From Nemania diffusa (lineage: Eukaryota > Ascomycota > Sordariomycetes > Xylariales > Xylariaceae): a DNA stretch of 64,000 nt. Where the stretch lies: assembly GCA_038501195.1 (NCBI GenBank), contig JBBPUQ010000008.1:3296501-3360500 (forward strand), written 5' to 3'. The notes beneath the pieces were generated by a model, which had not been told where the DNA came from, ran no database searches, and worked only from the letters and a program-made list of their open reading frames with translations. Position numbers and translations under genes: made by a program. This document shows positions 21,417 through 33,507 of this stretch, one piece after another (within the stretch, counting starts at the first letter, position 1; each line of letters begins with the position of its first letter).

Positions 21417-24400
21417 AGTCTTCTGACTTATTTCAGCCATCTTCTGTCTACGGTTTTCCAAACTTATGACTTGTGCCATCACCATAACTCAAATCGGCGC
21501 TTTGGTTCGTGTAGGGGGTTGGGAATAGGATTTGCTGTCTTTACCATGACGTACGCAACGACTCACGCCATGACCTAGTAAGCTACCGGATTTCGATACG
21601 GGCAGTTGTCAGGACAGACGTTATGAATGCAGGAGAATATTGGAGTTTATTCAGACAGAGGACAAAAGTTCAACTTTTAAGGCCGGCCAATCCTCACTCA
21701 CGGGCAGGCGAACGGATATGCATCACTCTTTGGCCGGTCGGCGTATATTCATTTATTTACAAGTACATAGGAGGGTATGTGTACATGGTGTGCATACGAG
21801 TACATGGTATATGTATTGGGGGGCGGAACGAAGAGATGGACTCTTGAGGAGCATCCTGAGATATATTTTCTGGTCTTCTTCATTATCCACTCACTACGTC
21901 TAACTTTCATTTGCTTTCTGGGATTCTATGACCCTTTAACATGGCTAGTGTAACGAATAGGACGCAGTATCAATATGCCGACGCTAAGCGTTGCGGGGAA
22001 TGAGGCGTGATGTGACAGATGAGATGACATTGAATTGTGCGCGAATGGATGTCATAGGGCCGGGCGGACGGACAGGCAGAGAGCTTGGGTATGTTCTTTA
22101 CTACTCTCTCGCACCATTAGAATGACCTCCCCAGAAGACTTGAAACCAACTCGATGTTTGAAGGCAAGTGAGTAATTCAGACCCAACTAAGCCCACTTTG
22201 CTATAAACACTAGGTGTGCGTTACTTTGCTCGGCGGGGTTCCTAACCATGTACGTAGTCAAAATGCAGTTGAAGGTTCAATAGATATGACAATAGCCAGA
22301 TCCAAGCCTAACGACGGGGACCTACTTATTTTCTTACCTTACCTCGACGTTCCATGGGTAGGTTGAATGGTAGAATCAAGACCATATACGTAGCCACTTA
22401 GCACACGATCATGGACTATTCAGCAAATATGTTGGGAAAGATATGGACACGTGGCGTGAAGACCACAGTTGTTCTGGATACGGCTGATGGTGAGGAGAAA
22501 AATGCAACGGAGTTCCTACACCGCACAGCACTACCTGCTTATATGGGTAAATATTAGCTTCATGGTGCCTACATACACATACAGCAGCTATGTAGGACCA
22601 CAGCTATGCTTAAGTAAAGGGCGGCGAGGAATCTGAGGGGGAGAGGAGCCCAGACTACGCAGAGCCAAGCCGCCAATCTGGGTCTAAGTTGCGGTAAATT
22701 GCCCCGATAGATTAGATACCTACACCCGACTTGCTTGTTTTGCAGAGACCTGCCGCTGGTAGGTTAGGTAGATCTTTACAGTATGCAGCTGGGTTGCTGC
22801 GAGTGGCCTTCGTCGAACCCCCCGATGCAGGAAGGACTTTAGTCAGGTGGGGTCGACATGCAGGGCGCTGACGTAAAGACGGCTTCATTGGCACTAGATA
22901 ATACTGCTGCTGCTCTGTGCGTGGATCGTACGTAAGTTGCGTACGTACAGGAGTTTTCCTTGTGGTATAAGAGGTGGTTGATCGAGGGAGGCGCCAGACA
23001 TGAAGCTTTTTGACGACTCGGCATGTGGGTTGTACAGCAGTAGGGAGAGATGTCTCGACTTATCTGTAGATAGTAGGAGGTAGGTATAGGTATAATTGTG
23101 TGGGGTGCATCGCACGTACGAGTTACTGTAGATGCCTAGGTACTGTACCTACCAACCTACTATATATGTATATGCAGGGGGGTTGCAAGTGCAGGGAAGA
23201 CCTGGACATGTGCATGGTATCCGGGCTAGAATTCGCGGGCCTAGTCTGCTCCTAGATATAATCTACCACTGTGGTGGATGCGACTAATCTTGATTGTGTA
23301 GAGAAAAACGTAGGTGCGAGTACATAAAGTGATAATAAGTGTAGTAAATAGGATTAAAGATAGGGGTCTTGGTCCGTGAGAAGAATAGAGACATTTATCT
23401 ATCTAGATTCTACTTAGTTTTGTAGAATAAACTGAAGCTGTACAGTAGAGTATTCCGGAGTGTTAGGAGGTCTGTAAGGTAATGTTGGTTGCATATATTC
23501 CAAGGGCTAAGAGTCTAGGCAACCTCTAGGCGTTAGAGGTTAATCGTAAGCTTACTCAAATAAGAGTTATACTATTATAACATGGGTTTGTTATAGGTTA
23601 GAGAAAGTACATAGCCATTCATAGCATGAGTATGCGTACAGTAGACGAGAAGAGAACATGCGGGGCACGTTAGTGCCTTTCTAGGGTTTCTAGACGATGG
23701 TATTAGAAACGGAATAGTTACTTAGATAGTAGGTCGCTATTCTAGGTGCTACGATTTAAATGGTATCATTTTATGTTTCAGTCGTTGTTTTAAGTTAGAG
23801 ACTTCTACGAGTTTATGAACTTTCATAGGCGTTGCCTCATTGGAATTCTCTTGATAAAGTATCCTATTGTTGAAACACCAGGCTAGCGGGGTAAGGCTTG
23901 ATGAATCTAGATAGGTGCCGGAGGTAGTTAGTCTCCCTGATGCCTCCTTATTGTTGAAGCACCATTAATAAACACTTCAAGTAGTGATAGTAAGAGTCCG
24001 AAAAGGGGGGGATCGGTAAAATGATTAAGGAGCAGGCTAGCCAGGAGATATCCAGTCACAGACTAGGATGTGTCTATCTTTTGAGACATGATTTTGCATC
24101 GAACATGCTATAAGTTGTTTGGAGATAATAACTATTCAAAATAATATCGTAAATAGATCTTGGTTCCCCAATATAGTCTAAGAATGAGTTGTACAGCTTG
24201 TAACATAAACATTAGCATATCATTAAAACAACAACTAATGTACCACAGATTCAAGGTCTGAGATGAATTTTATTTATTTCGCGGTCGTTGACAACAATAT
24301 TTATGTAGGTATTCAAACAAATGAAAATACAAATTGTTATCATGTTACATATTAAAGAAACCGTTCGTCGTATCACCCCCGTTACTCCTTAATCTCCACC

Positions 24401-24568
24401 GTTTATATCGTATTACAGTTCCAACATTGGCTTAAAGAACAGATCACACGAGACTATTGCAGTTCTCAAGTCAACAAAGGTCCTCTTACCCCAAGCTGCC
24501 ACTCGCCGTAAAGCCTTCTCATACCCTGCACGTGAATACTATCCTATGAGGCAAGCAGAGAGGGGACT
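21417..24568. other. AT-rich intergenic region, possible decayed repeat
   Basis: About 3.1 kb with no recognisable gene. From about 23280 it becomes strongly AT-rich. Two near-identical 16-base copies of TATTGTTGAARCACCA occur at 23865-23880 and 23949-23964. Minus-strand frames between 23700 and 23340 hold protein-like stretches broken by stops, which would fit a mutated transposon, but I could not match a family. Confidence 0.45.
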
Positions 24569-26836
24569 TCAAATAAGTGTGATAGTTCTCAGTGGAATAC
24601 CCCGTTCAAGTAGTGCTTCCGGGAAAAGCCTCGGGTCCGAGTTGATAATTTCGCCCGTATCCCTGTTTCGGAACTTTCTGCAGTTGATGGGATCCGGAGG
24701 AGTCCACTCAAACTCTATAAATTCCCATTCCGTGGGTATTGGGGTATTGGCCAACCGGGGATCATCTTCCGTCGTTATGCCGGTATCGGTATTCCGAAAC
24801 CTTGGTGTCCCATGCCCATTGTGATTTGGGTATATCTCGACTTTCCAGGGATGCGGAAGTACTCCCAGGAGCGCTTCGCCATCCATGATTCCGTGTACGT
24901 AGCAATTCCCAACGACCTCATAGTCACCGGTGGGCGTCCGCCTAAGTACCATTGGGATGGTGCAGCCGAGGATAATAAAGACTTCGTCTCCTACATGAAG
25001 GATATTAGTCGCGCTTGATACGCCTTGGTGCCGTTTATGTGACATGTATAGTTACTTACCGGGACACAGTTGTCCCTTAAACAGACCGACGTATTCGTTG
25101 TCCAATGCGAATACGCGGGGCTTATCTTCCCATCTGATACTACCCAACAACGTAGTCGCTCGCGGCGACCGTTCCGATGTCGTTTCGGGATTGATTGCTA
25201 GCCTCGTAATTTCGTCTCGTAGCTCACACAGTGTTGGAAGAACCTGAGTGTTTATTCTTTCTTTAACTTGGCCAGTGACGAGTGTCTGAGCGTACGCATC
25301 TAGGCGTGATTCGCCATTAACATATATTGACGATTGTGAGTTCTTCGGCCCTATCTCTCTGAGTATTTCTGTGAGGTCGAAAGAACCATCACGCAGCCTC
25401 AGAACCTGGCCCACAGTAGACACGGTTGCAAATGAAAGTCCGGTAATCTCGAGCCTGTTGGGAGTTAGGCACTTTGCTCGCGCCGCAGAAATGCTGCTAG
25501 ATTGGAAGCCGTCAAAGTCTTCCACAGTGATCCGAACATCCTGCGACCAGTTGGGAAGCCAGGTTGGCCATACCGAGGTTGAAGGAACAGCCGGTTTGGC
25601 ATACAGCAGTTGCCCAAGTCGTTTCTCTTGCTCTAGGAAGGTCAGGAATACCTGCTTGAACACACCTAATAGTGGTTTCGAGTAGTCTACAATAACATAT
25701 TGGCTCGCAGCTTGGTCCACTAAGTTTAGGAGGCTATACACCTTGTCCCTCGCGTCAGCACATTGCCGGTCATGGTATCGGTGTATGAGGGTTACCAATG
25801 TAGAGTGTCGCGCGCTTCGACACAACTGTAGTGCTGGCTTGATGGCGTGGTTTAACTCTTGCGGTATTCCTTTCTTACTTTCAATGCATATTATCGCCCG
25901 GCGGAAACATGGCCATGGAATTTCCTCATTTCCACACATGATAATAGACTTAGCATTAGCTAGGTGTAACTCCTGTACCACCCAGAGTCTTCTCAGATAT
26001 TCAGCTCCGCAAAGGTATGTGACTGCGGCGAACTCGCCCATTGTAAATGGCAGCCTTGTGTTCGGGATATACCAATCCGGATGAGGACATTGAGGGGATG
26101 GGAGGATATGGTTGTCTATTGGGTATTCCACTTGTTCTCCGATCGTTCTGAGCGTCTTCAACGCGAGACTGCTGTCTGAGAAACTCGGCCCTAGCCATGC
26201 CACAACTCTGTTGGCGAGTAGGTAAATTTGCCCCATTCGCTGGACCTGCCCACCCTGCTCTTGGGGGCTGTTTTGGTTGATGCAAATAGCGTCTATCCAC
26301 ATAGTTCGTGGCTGGCCATGGAGCCGAAGATGTCGCAGTGCGTTGGCCAAGTTGCGTGTAACCGGTAATTTCCTTGTCTGATGACAGGAATTATCAAAGT
26401 CAGTCCGCTCAACTTCAGTCGTAGGGGCTATAACCTCGACGGCCTCATCCTTCTGAGGAGGGCCCCATGCGTACGACAGCGCCTCGTAAACGGGGACTGA
26501 TAAGTTTGCCTTGTCGTCGGGGATCGGGTCATAGAGGGCGCGGTCTACGTCCGGGCTAGGGTGAATCCATGTTGTCGATCTAGTCTTCGCATTTGCGAAT
26601 AGTATACGGCCCTCCCTAGTCTCATATGCAAGCCAATCTTGTGGTAGCGTACGCCTTATCTCCTTCACTGACAAGCGTCTAGATTTGACCTCCTCGGGCG
26701 GGACAAGAGATTTATGCTCGATAACAATTCGAAGAGGGTCATCAAAGTCCCCGGGCAGGATAGCTACAAGACGAACTGACGTATCATCTTCTAGTGGTGA
26801 GTACTCGTAAAGATCTTCACTTACTAGGTCCTCCAT
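24569..26836 (-). CDS. HET-domain (heterokaryon incompatibility) protein with WW-like motif
   Basis: Two exons, 26836-25060 and 24990-24569, separated by a 69-base phase-1 intron with a GACTAAT branch point, encode 732 residues. The start at 26836 gives MEDLVSEDLYEYSPL, the usual HET-protein opening followed by IRL/VRLVAILPG; an in-frame ATG at 26959 would add 41 unusual residues. The HET domain starts at YEALSYAWG (residues ~117-125) and continues with the conserved RTMWIDAICINQ and QVQRMGQIYLLANRVVAWLG. Between the first strand and YEALSYAWG lies a WW-like motif at residues ~64-93 (LPQDW ... GRILF ... TTW..P). The last exon carries the usual C-terminal cap (GDEVFIILGCTIPMVLR, YVHGIMDGEA). 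HET domains trigger cell death in non-self recognition; the partner of this protein is unknown. Confidence 0.9.
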
Positions 26837-29695
26837 AGAGATCAATAGTAGTATCGATTTAGAAATGTACCGAAAAGGGCGAATTGAAAATGAAAATAAA
26901 CGAGTTCGAAAGAGAAACCCGGCTTTGGCGAACGTAAAATGCGAACGTCTGCTATTCATCCTAGGCAGAGCTAGTAGACGCTGGCTTTGAAGTAGTCACA
27001 AGCTGAAATACATAGCCGTTGAGGCGCTCGAAGCCACTCTCACTGCCCCCTCCAAGTGCTTATATGCCAACAACAACTAAATACCAATTCTTTATTGGGA
27101 AGTGCGAATGAGTAATTACAGAAACGGTCCTCAAATTCAAGACTAATTTATAAATTAAGACCGTTCCCTGGTTGGTGGTCTTAATAGCTCATCACACAAT
27201 ACCCCCAAGATGCTTTCGTGCGAACTTGCTACTACTTGCCTGGGCTCAAGCTTCAGCACTAACCATTTTCACACTAACTTAATCCTGTCGCAGGTAGATG
27301 TTCCCAAAATGAGGAGACTCAGCATTAAGGGTAGAGGGTGGGTGACTAGTATGATGGTATAAGCCCCATGTCGTTAGTATGAGAATGAAACCTGATCATT
27401 TCCTGCTCTAGTAGTTGTGGTTTTTTCTGATATATCTGGGAAGCTGTCAATCATCTATAGTTCATTCGAAAGCAAGGTACCTACACTCGGACTTAAAGAT
27501 GGAGTGTAAGTATTGGTTACCGATGCTGTGGTACACTAATAGGATATGTCTGCAGGGCTAGTTCGAATTGGCATCTCTGTATTCGATAGCGGCAGATTTT
27601 TTCTCTAGTTTTCTTTCATTTTATACCTGTATATGGGTGACTGGCTTCTTGATGTAAAGATACAGTATCACTATAAATTCAAGACTTGGTCGACACGAGG
27701 CTCATTTATCCCCTTTTTTGAATCGCGATATCAAGAACTTATGCCTCGTCTCCTCATTTTTCGTTCACACTACAGTTCTCCATTCCGATCGAGTATTTTT
27801 CTCCGCTAGTACCCACTACATTGAGCTATCGTCCCCGAGTCACTAGAATTATTTGGTATACCTTACTCTCCCCCAATCGTGTTATAGAGGACCTTGCTAC
27901 GATGAGCTTTTTGCTGAGTTCGATAACTGTTTCTAGAAGGAACCTTTCCATGAATGGTACCGTGAAGCTTGTAAACGATCGTTCAGTGTTGGAAAATCAG
28001 TGTTCCCGCCGCAAGCCGGACACTCCAGCGCGTTAGTGATAGACTGCCAACTAGAGGCCGCAGGGCGAATATTGGGGGTATTACTCACAGCATCACATTG
28101 GATTACCACCAGCCGAATGTTCACCCCTTTATACGAGACGCTCATGATCCGGGTTCCCCCCTCAATGAGTCAACTATCTAGCCCCTATTGGCCACCCAGT
28201 ACTACCTCCCAGCCTGAGTGCCCTGCCAAGTATGAAAGCGACCAGGTGTGGGAGGGCTTCCGGGTGATGATCCGTCCTTTAGCGCATAATATGACTCATA
28301 CCTAGAAGATTTTCGCATTTCTCGGGTCCCTATCATGGAGAAAGACTTTATAGCGCTCCTTTCTAGTAAGTAGACGAGCCGATCGTCTTAAATGTTTCGG
28401 AGGTTACATTCAACCACGGCGGTGTAGCCCGCGTATCTAAAGGCGAGTATATTCGTGTTATAGCCAAGGCGATCCAAGGCAATATTTGCCATACTTTTGA
28501 AAAGCTGCCGCACGGTTAGCGGAACGAAAATGAGCCGAAAATTCAAGTTATTAGGTGATAAAGTGATCAAGCCCTATAGTGTGGTTATATTTATGATTTC
28601 GGTCATCTATATAGGACCTCTGGTCCAGCCTGGGGACCTAGATGGCCGGTAATCAATTGATATTTCTATTGATCTTTATACTAGAGTCCTTATACACCCT
28701 TCTTCCTAGCTACCACAGGCCTCCCATACACTCCGTGACAAAACCTTCTAACACAAGGCAAGACTAAGGGCAGGACTCATCGCAATAAAAGCTGAATGCT
28801 ATCCTTGATTCCGACCTGACAAAAGATGCCCAAAGCCGTCAAAAGTATTCGTAGAGCATTCTCAACTGATATCCTATTATTCAAACTACAACATTATTAA
28901 AAGTATAATATTGTCAAGGTGGGACCTTGGCCGTTTGCAGTTGCTTATATATAGGACCGTAACTCTATAATATTAAAATTTACAGAAAATATTCGCATAT
29001 TTGCACTGGCCTGGCTATAAATCTCTATCATGAGTCCCCTATGCTAATTACTATGCGACTGCTTCTAGCCGCTAGCTATATTATTTCTCTCTACTTACTC
29101 CATAAAGCTAAATATTTATTACCGTTGGGGGGCTGGTATAAAGAATAGGGGTTAGTTCTATTAATCACATCTAATTATCCTGAGAAACTTATGCGCATCA
29201 TAACAAATAGAATAACGAGAGAATAATTAGAGAGCATTCATAGACGTGTGCAGCTATTCCAAAGTTATAATCATAAAAGTAAAACTACATGGCAAGAGAA
29301 TATCCGTGAATAATTGCCATATAAACATGGTGAAATGACATATGTGACTGAACGTTCTCTTATCAAACTGTAGGAAGGTAGATAAGATCCCGAGTTCTCC
29401 GGTGGCTATAGCCGTACGTGTCGAGTGGTGTGCGTACAGATGAGAGTCTAAACGAGGGAGTCCCTCGACGGCTGTGTTGTCTAGTCTTTAGATAGTTTCC
29501 TATTGGCGGAATTCTTGCTATCATACGTAGCTATTTCCCTTACCACGGGCAGTTCGCGGACCCGGTGAGTTTAAAGTTTGTTGTCTACTCATAACATCAT
29601 ATATTATTTAACTAAAGCTGGCGCCTGTCGGTACTTTATGCATGTCTGACTCACCGGCCCATCATTCCGGGAGTTGTCTATATGATATATGTAAG
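26837..29695. other. AT-rich gene desert, left part
   Basis: No convincing gene. Small hairpins are present: TAAGACC/GGTCTTA at 27156-27183, GGACCTCTGGTCC at 28614-28626 and CAAGGTGGGACCTTG at 28915-28929. The motif TATATAGGACC occurs near 28608 and again near 28942. The stretch 28570-29350 is very AT-rich, as expected for RIP-mutated DNA. A few minus-strand frames (28145-27933, 28570-28388) are open but match nothing I know. Confidence 0.45.
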
Positions 29696-29698
29696 TAG

Positions 29699-29941
29699 GG
29701 AGTAGGGCTTCTTACCGTTTTTATGAATTATTGTAGCCGAGATCTTTTCAGGGTTGTCTTTTCTCGTGGAGTGGATGTCTGCTGTGTCAACAAGGCTTGG
29801 CTGTGCTATCCACCCAATTCCAAAACTATATTAGCATCAGCTAACACGAATACGAACTACCTCAATGCTTTATATCGGTATCTCAGCGGTGCTATCACTT
29901 CGTACTTGCGTATAGCCTTAGAATACTGTTTTGAGGGCTGA
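29699..29941 (+). pseudogene. Possible decayed Copia-type reverse transcriptase fragment
   Basis: An open frame of about 80 codons ends in YLNALYRYLSGAITSYL, which resembles the region of Copia polyproteins where a helix of the form ALKRVLRYLxGTxxYGL precedes the RNase H part. The frame stops right after EYCFEG, and no continuation is found in nearby frames. The match is by eye and short, so it may be chance. Confidence 0.22.
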
Positions 29942-31136
29942 TCATCGGTCTAGGTAACTGTTTTAATAACTTGTGGAGGCTCCGAAGAACCCCTTTTAGG
30001 TAATTACATATATATACTCGTGGTCTTCTTTATTTTAAGAATGTTAAAGATATCAACCATAAGTTAAGCGTCCCGATATGGAGCGGACTTGGCGAGGCGG
30101 ATAGTAATTATCCTATTTAACAAAAGATCTTATAATCCGGTGTTGAGATACGTAGTCAGCGTCCTGTGAGTTAGACAGAGAAAATCACCTAATCCTCCTA
30201 GTTGGTCACTAGCGTAGCCAAATATTAGAAACTGCATGCCCCTTATCAAGTAAGATGGTCCGGAGATCCGCGTACAGAGTTAGCAAGAACCAAAGGTACC
30301 CCCTCACTCCCCAACAAAAAGACATAAACGAAGAGACCTTTTTCCTTTTCCCGGGGTGTGTTGCTGTCCCGCCGGAGGTTCTAAAGTATCCGAGTTAGCT
30401 TGAACGCTACCGCATGACAGCCCGTGTGGCATCCGCTGTTCAATACCGGGACTCCGTATTGTATAGCCTACTAGTAGGGAGTATTGCGGGATGCGTTTGA
30501 TGGTGCACGATATCAGCCGCTGCTCTCGTAGATCTCATATTCATGGTTCATCATCATGAGCCATCATGATGCTATTTTGGTACTGTAAGGTTACATCATT
30601 ACATTTTTCTGACGTACGCTTTGTATAAGCAACCAATGCGTCCTATTGTACAACAGTCCTCTAAGACACGACATTCAGTCGGATAAAGAATTAAAATCTC
30701 ACAAGATATCTCTTGTACGCATATAGTCGGCGACATCACATTAACTTCATGTGTAGCTAGATTGGCACACTTCGTGGAATGAACAAAACACTATTCGATA
30801 CAACACAATTATACCTCGCTCTTCCACTTACTCACAGGAAGAGAGTGTCTACTTAGATTCTACACAACACCGCCGATAGAGCAACTGAGGCTACCCGATA
30901 CATCATTGAAACAGCAAGGTAGATCTATGCATAGCTATACTAGCTAGGGTAGGCTATCGTGGGTAGTGGGCGTAGTTAGATAGGCGGCAGATTAAATTTG
31001 GCATCGGACGAATTTGAAATTGAACAACAACACTATTATTAATTCATACGTGTTGACATGATTTAGGTACACTAGGGCACACGTAGACCTACATATGTGA
31101 AGTTGTTTGACTTGTGCAACGTCGCCTCCTGGCCGC

Positions 31137-31153
31137 AAAAAAAAAAAAAAAAA
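31137..31153. repeat. Poly-A homopolymer, 17 bases
   Basis: A run of 17 A on the plus strand flanked by CCGC and GACA. It could be a slippage tract or the tail of an old retroposed sequence; no retroposed gene is recognisable next to it. Confidence 0.9.
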
Positions 31154-33250
31154 GACAAAATGGCCGGTCTGGACCGAGTCGGAAACCGGAAAGCATTTTT
31201 GCAAAACAAGGAGGTTTGTGTGGGGGGCGGGACGTCGGTTCTTCACTGGAGCAGGCTCGGCGAGTTTGACATATTGTCGACGGGGCAGCGGACAATTGCC
31301 ACAACCCGATTAACTGGGACCCTCGTGGGAAAGAGGCGAGCACTCGGCCGTTTGTTCTTCGCAACAAGATGCCAAGTCAGGCGGTCCCGCCAAGAAGGGT
31401 ATAGGGCATGAATCCGGTTAAGCTTGACCCGGATTGACTCTGTAGCGTATGCATGTATAGAATATTCTGTGCCAATCAAACCTTATAATAGTATACAAGA
31501 ATACATTTGCTGGCACGCTAGGTACCGCGGGCGCATTACGCGATCGAAACGGCTGAAATATTCTGCACATATGTAAGTCATCATCTATACTTACATACCG
31601 CCTACATACGTATAGATAAATAGTTTATCTCGTGTGCTATGCGATATGTTGACAAAGGCTCATTCTTACATTATATAGAGTACGTTAGTTATTCTTTCTG
31701 CCTGCTCCCTCCGACTTGGTTAATCTGACTTTCATTTGACATTTGCTGAGTCTTGGCTTTGTGTCTTGGCTTGTGCCGTAGCTGATGAAATGCTGACAGG
31801 CCTGTGTGAGGTACCACACCCATTGGACTTGGAGGCTGTACCTAAAAACGGACAGTTTGACGCCATGTGGGATAATATGATGGATGCGTATACCTATCTA
31901 CACAACTCGGATGAAAGCAAATCTACTAGTGCCGATAACTCTGCGTAGTGTCTTACTGGTATGGATTAGCTTGTGTAATTGCCAGAATTGGTAATACCCG
32001 AACTAGGTAAGTATCTGAGACTGATTGCAATGATGATCGCGGGGCTTGAGGAATTGCAGCACCTTTCTCCTTACAGAGCTTTGCATTAATGATGTCGGAC
32101 ATTGAACTTGGATAGGTACCTATCATGTTTGTTTCTTTGTTTTTCTTTGTGTCTCCATCCGTGACGCACATGTCATGGGGATTACATGGTGTTTACCTAC
32201 CACTGTTATTGATAGGTAAGGGATTAAAAAAATAGTATGATAATATATTTCGAGAACCTGCAGCGGATGCGCCCGCTGTTGTTATGCTGTTCCGACAGCG
32301 TGGGACGCCATCAAACTATATGCACTAGGTACCCTCCAATCGCCACGATGCAGAATGGGGCGGAGGTTACAATCTTATATCTGCGAGGTGACGTTGGCCT
32401 ATAGATATGGCTATTTGTGTGTGTGTATACTATGCCGGCTACGATGATGGTCAAGAGGTTGTTATGTGGAAGGGTAACTGTAATTGGACTAGATATGAGA
32501 CAGGTGGTCTGCTGGTTGCGTTGCGAGGTATGCACAGTCGCACCAGCAGCACGGAAAACGACATACTATGGAGTTATGCACAAAGGAGGCGGGGTGACGG
32601 GTTTTACAAAGAGCCCGACGGGACCCTGGGTTATGCAAACTCCCCTGCGTGGTCCCTCGCAACCACCGATCCGAAAGGAGTCGGGTCCTCCAAGTGCTGC
32701 GGGTAGTCCTGGCTCTGTCCTGTTAGTAGCCCGGTATACTCTGTAGAATGCCCCAGAATGCCTACAGGACATCTGTAAAGGCACTGTAATTCTCCCCGTT
32801 GCTGAGTAGGATTACGTGCTAAGCATGTTAGCACCTGCATAACTTGTATATATGTACTTGTTCCTAGCCCGTCAGCCCGGGATTCCGCCCTAGGCCGCTT
32901 CCTCCTCCTCCACTCTGACCCTGGCCCGAGTATTTTATGTAGCGTACTTACGCGCAGGATCCGAATGGTACGCAGTATTTCTATAGTTCACCCCACCTAC
33001 ATAGACTTGTTTACTTACGAGTAGTTTTCATAAGTAGGTGCGCTAAAAGTACAATTACACGACAGGTATACATAAGCTGTGGGACCCTCTCGCTGGATCC
33101 CTGTCGACAGGGGAAAGAGGAAAACTATTCCATATATATACCTAGGTAATTAATCAGACAGGGCCCCCCAGATTCACCTCACAACACGGAGGTTGACATT
33201 TACGCCTTTCGTCTTCTCAAAAACCCCTTACCCGCCAGATACATACTCTT

Positions 33251-33363
33251 GTAAGTCCTGCCTCGTCTTGCTCTCTTCGATCGATGCCGTGACGCTTGTC
33301 CTGACCTTCTTTAATTATAGTAATAACTTCTAATTATTCTCTCTTCTCTCACTTACCTTGTAG
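33251..33363 (+). other. Candidate 5' UTR intron of the ABC transporter gene
   Basis: A GTAAGT donor at 33251, a CTAATTAT branch-like site near 33331, a pyrimidine-rich tract and a TTGTAG acceptor ending at 33363 together form a 113-base intron-like segment, 145 bases before the start codon. This is inferred from the signals alone. Confidence 0.4.
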
Positions 33364-33507
33364 CCTCAGGCACCGCCCTTCTTTAAACCTTGTCAATCAT
33401 TGGGCGCGAGCTGCAAATCCAGATAGTATACAAAGAATTATTCAACGCTATTCATCGAACAATAGAGGCTACCAACTCCTCGGGTCTCGACCCATCAAGT
33501 TGTCAAG

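Larger units (their letters stand above)
29942..33507. other. AT-rich gene desert, right part, and ABC transporter promoter
   Basis: No conserved gene. Short overlapping frames at 31097-31411 and 32407-32746 lie on both strands with no family resemblance. Near the right end, 33130-33141 has a CATATATATACC TATA-like stretch, and 33251-33363 looks like a 5' UTR intron of the transporter gene. Confidence 0.45.

Noticed and set aside
26837..26959. Upstream ATG that would lengthen the HET protein by 41 residues
   Set aside because: The extension is unlike HET N-termini, whereas the ATG at 26836 gives the usual opening.
31724..31948. Plus-strand frame ending in a plausible acidic tail (LEAVPKNGQFDAMWDNMMDAY)
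   Set aside because: Reads somewhat like protein, but has no upstream ATG, no identifiable preceding exon and no family match.
32407..32746. Two overlapping plus-strand frames of 99 and 109 codons
   Set aside because: Overlapping in different registers with opposite-strand frames of similar size; no motif or promoter support.
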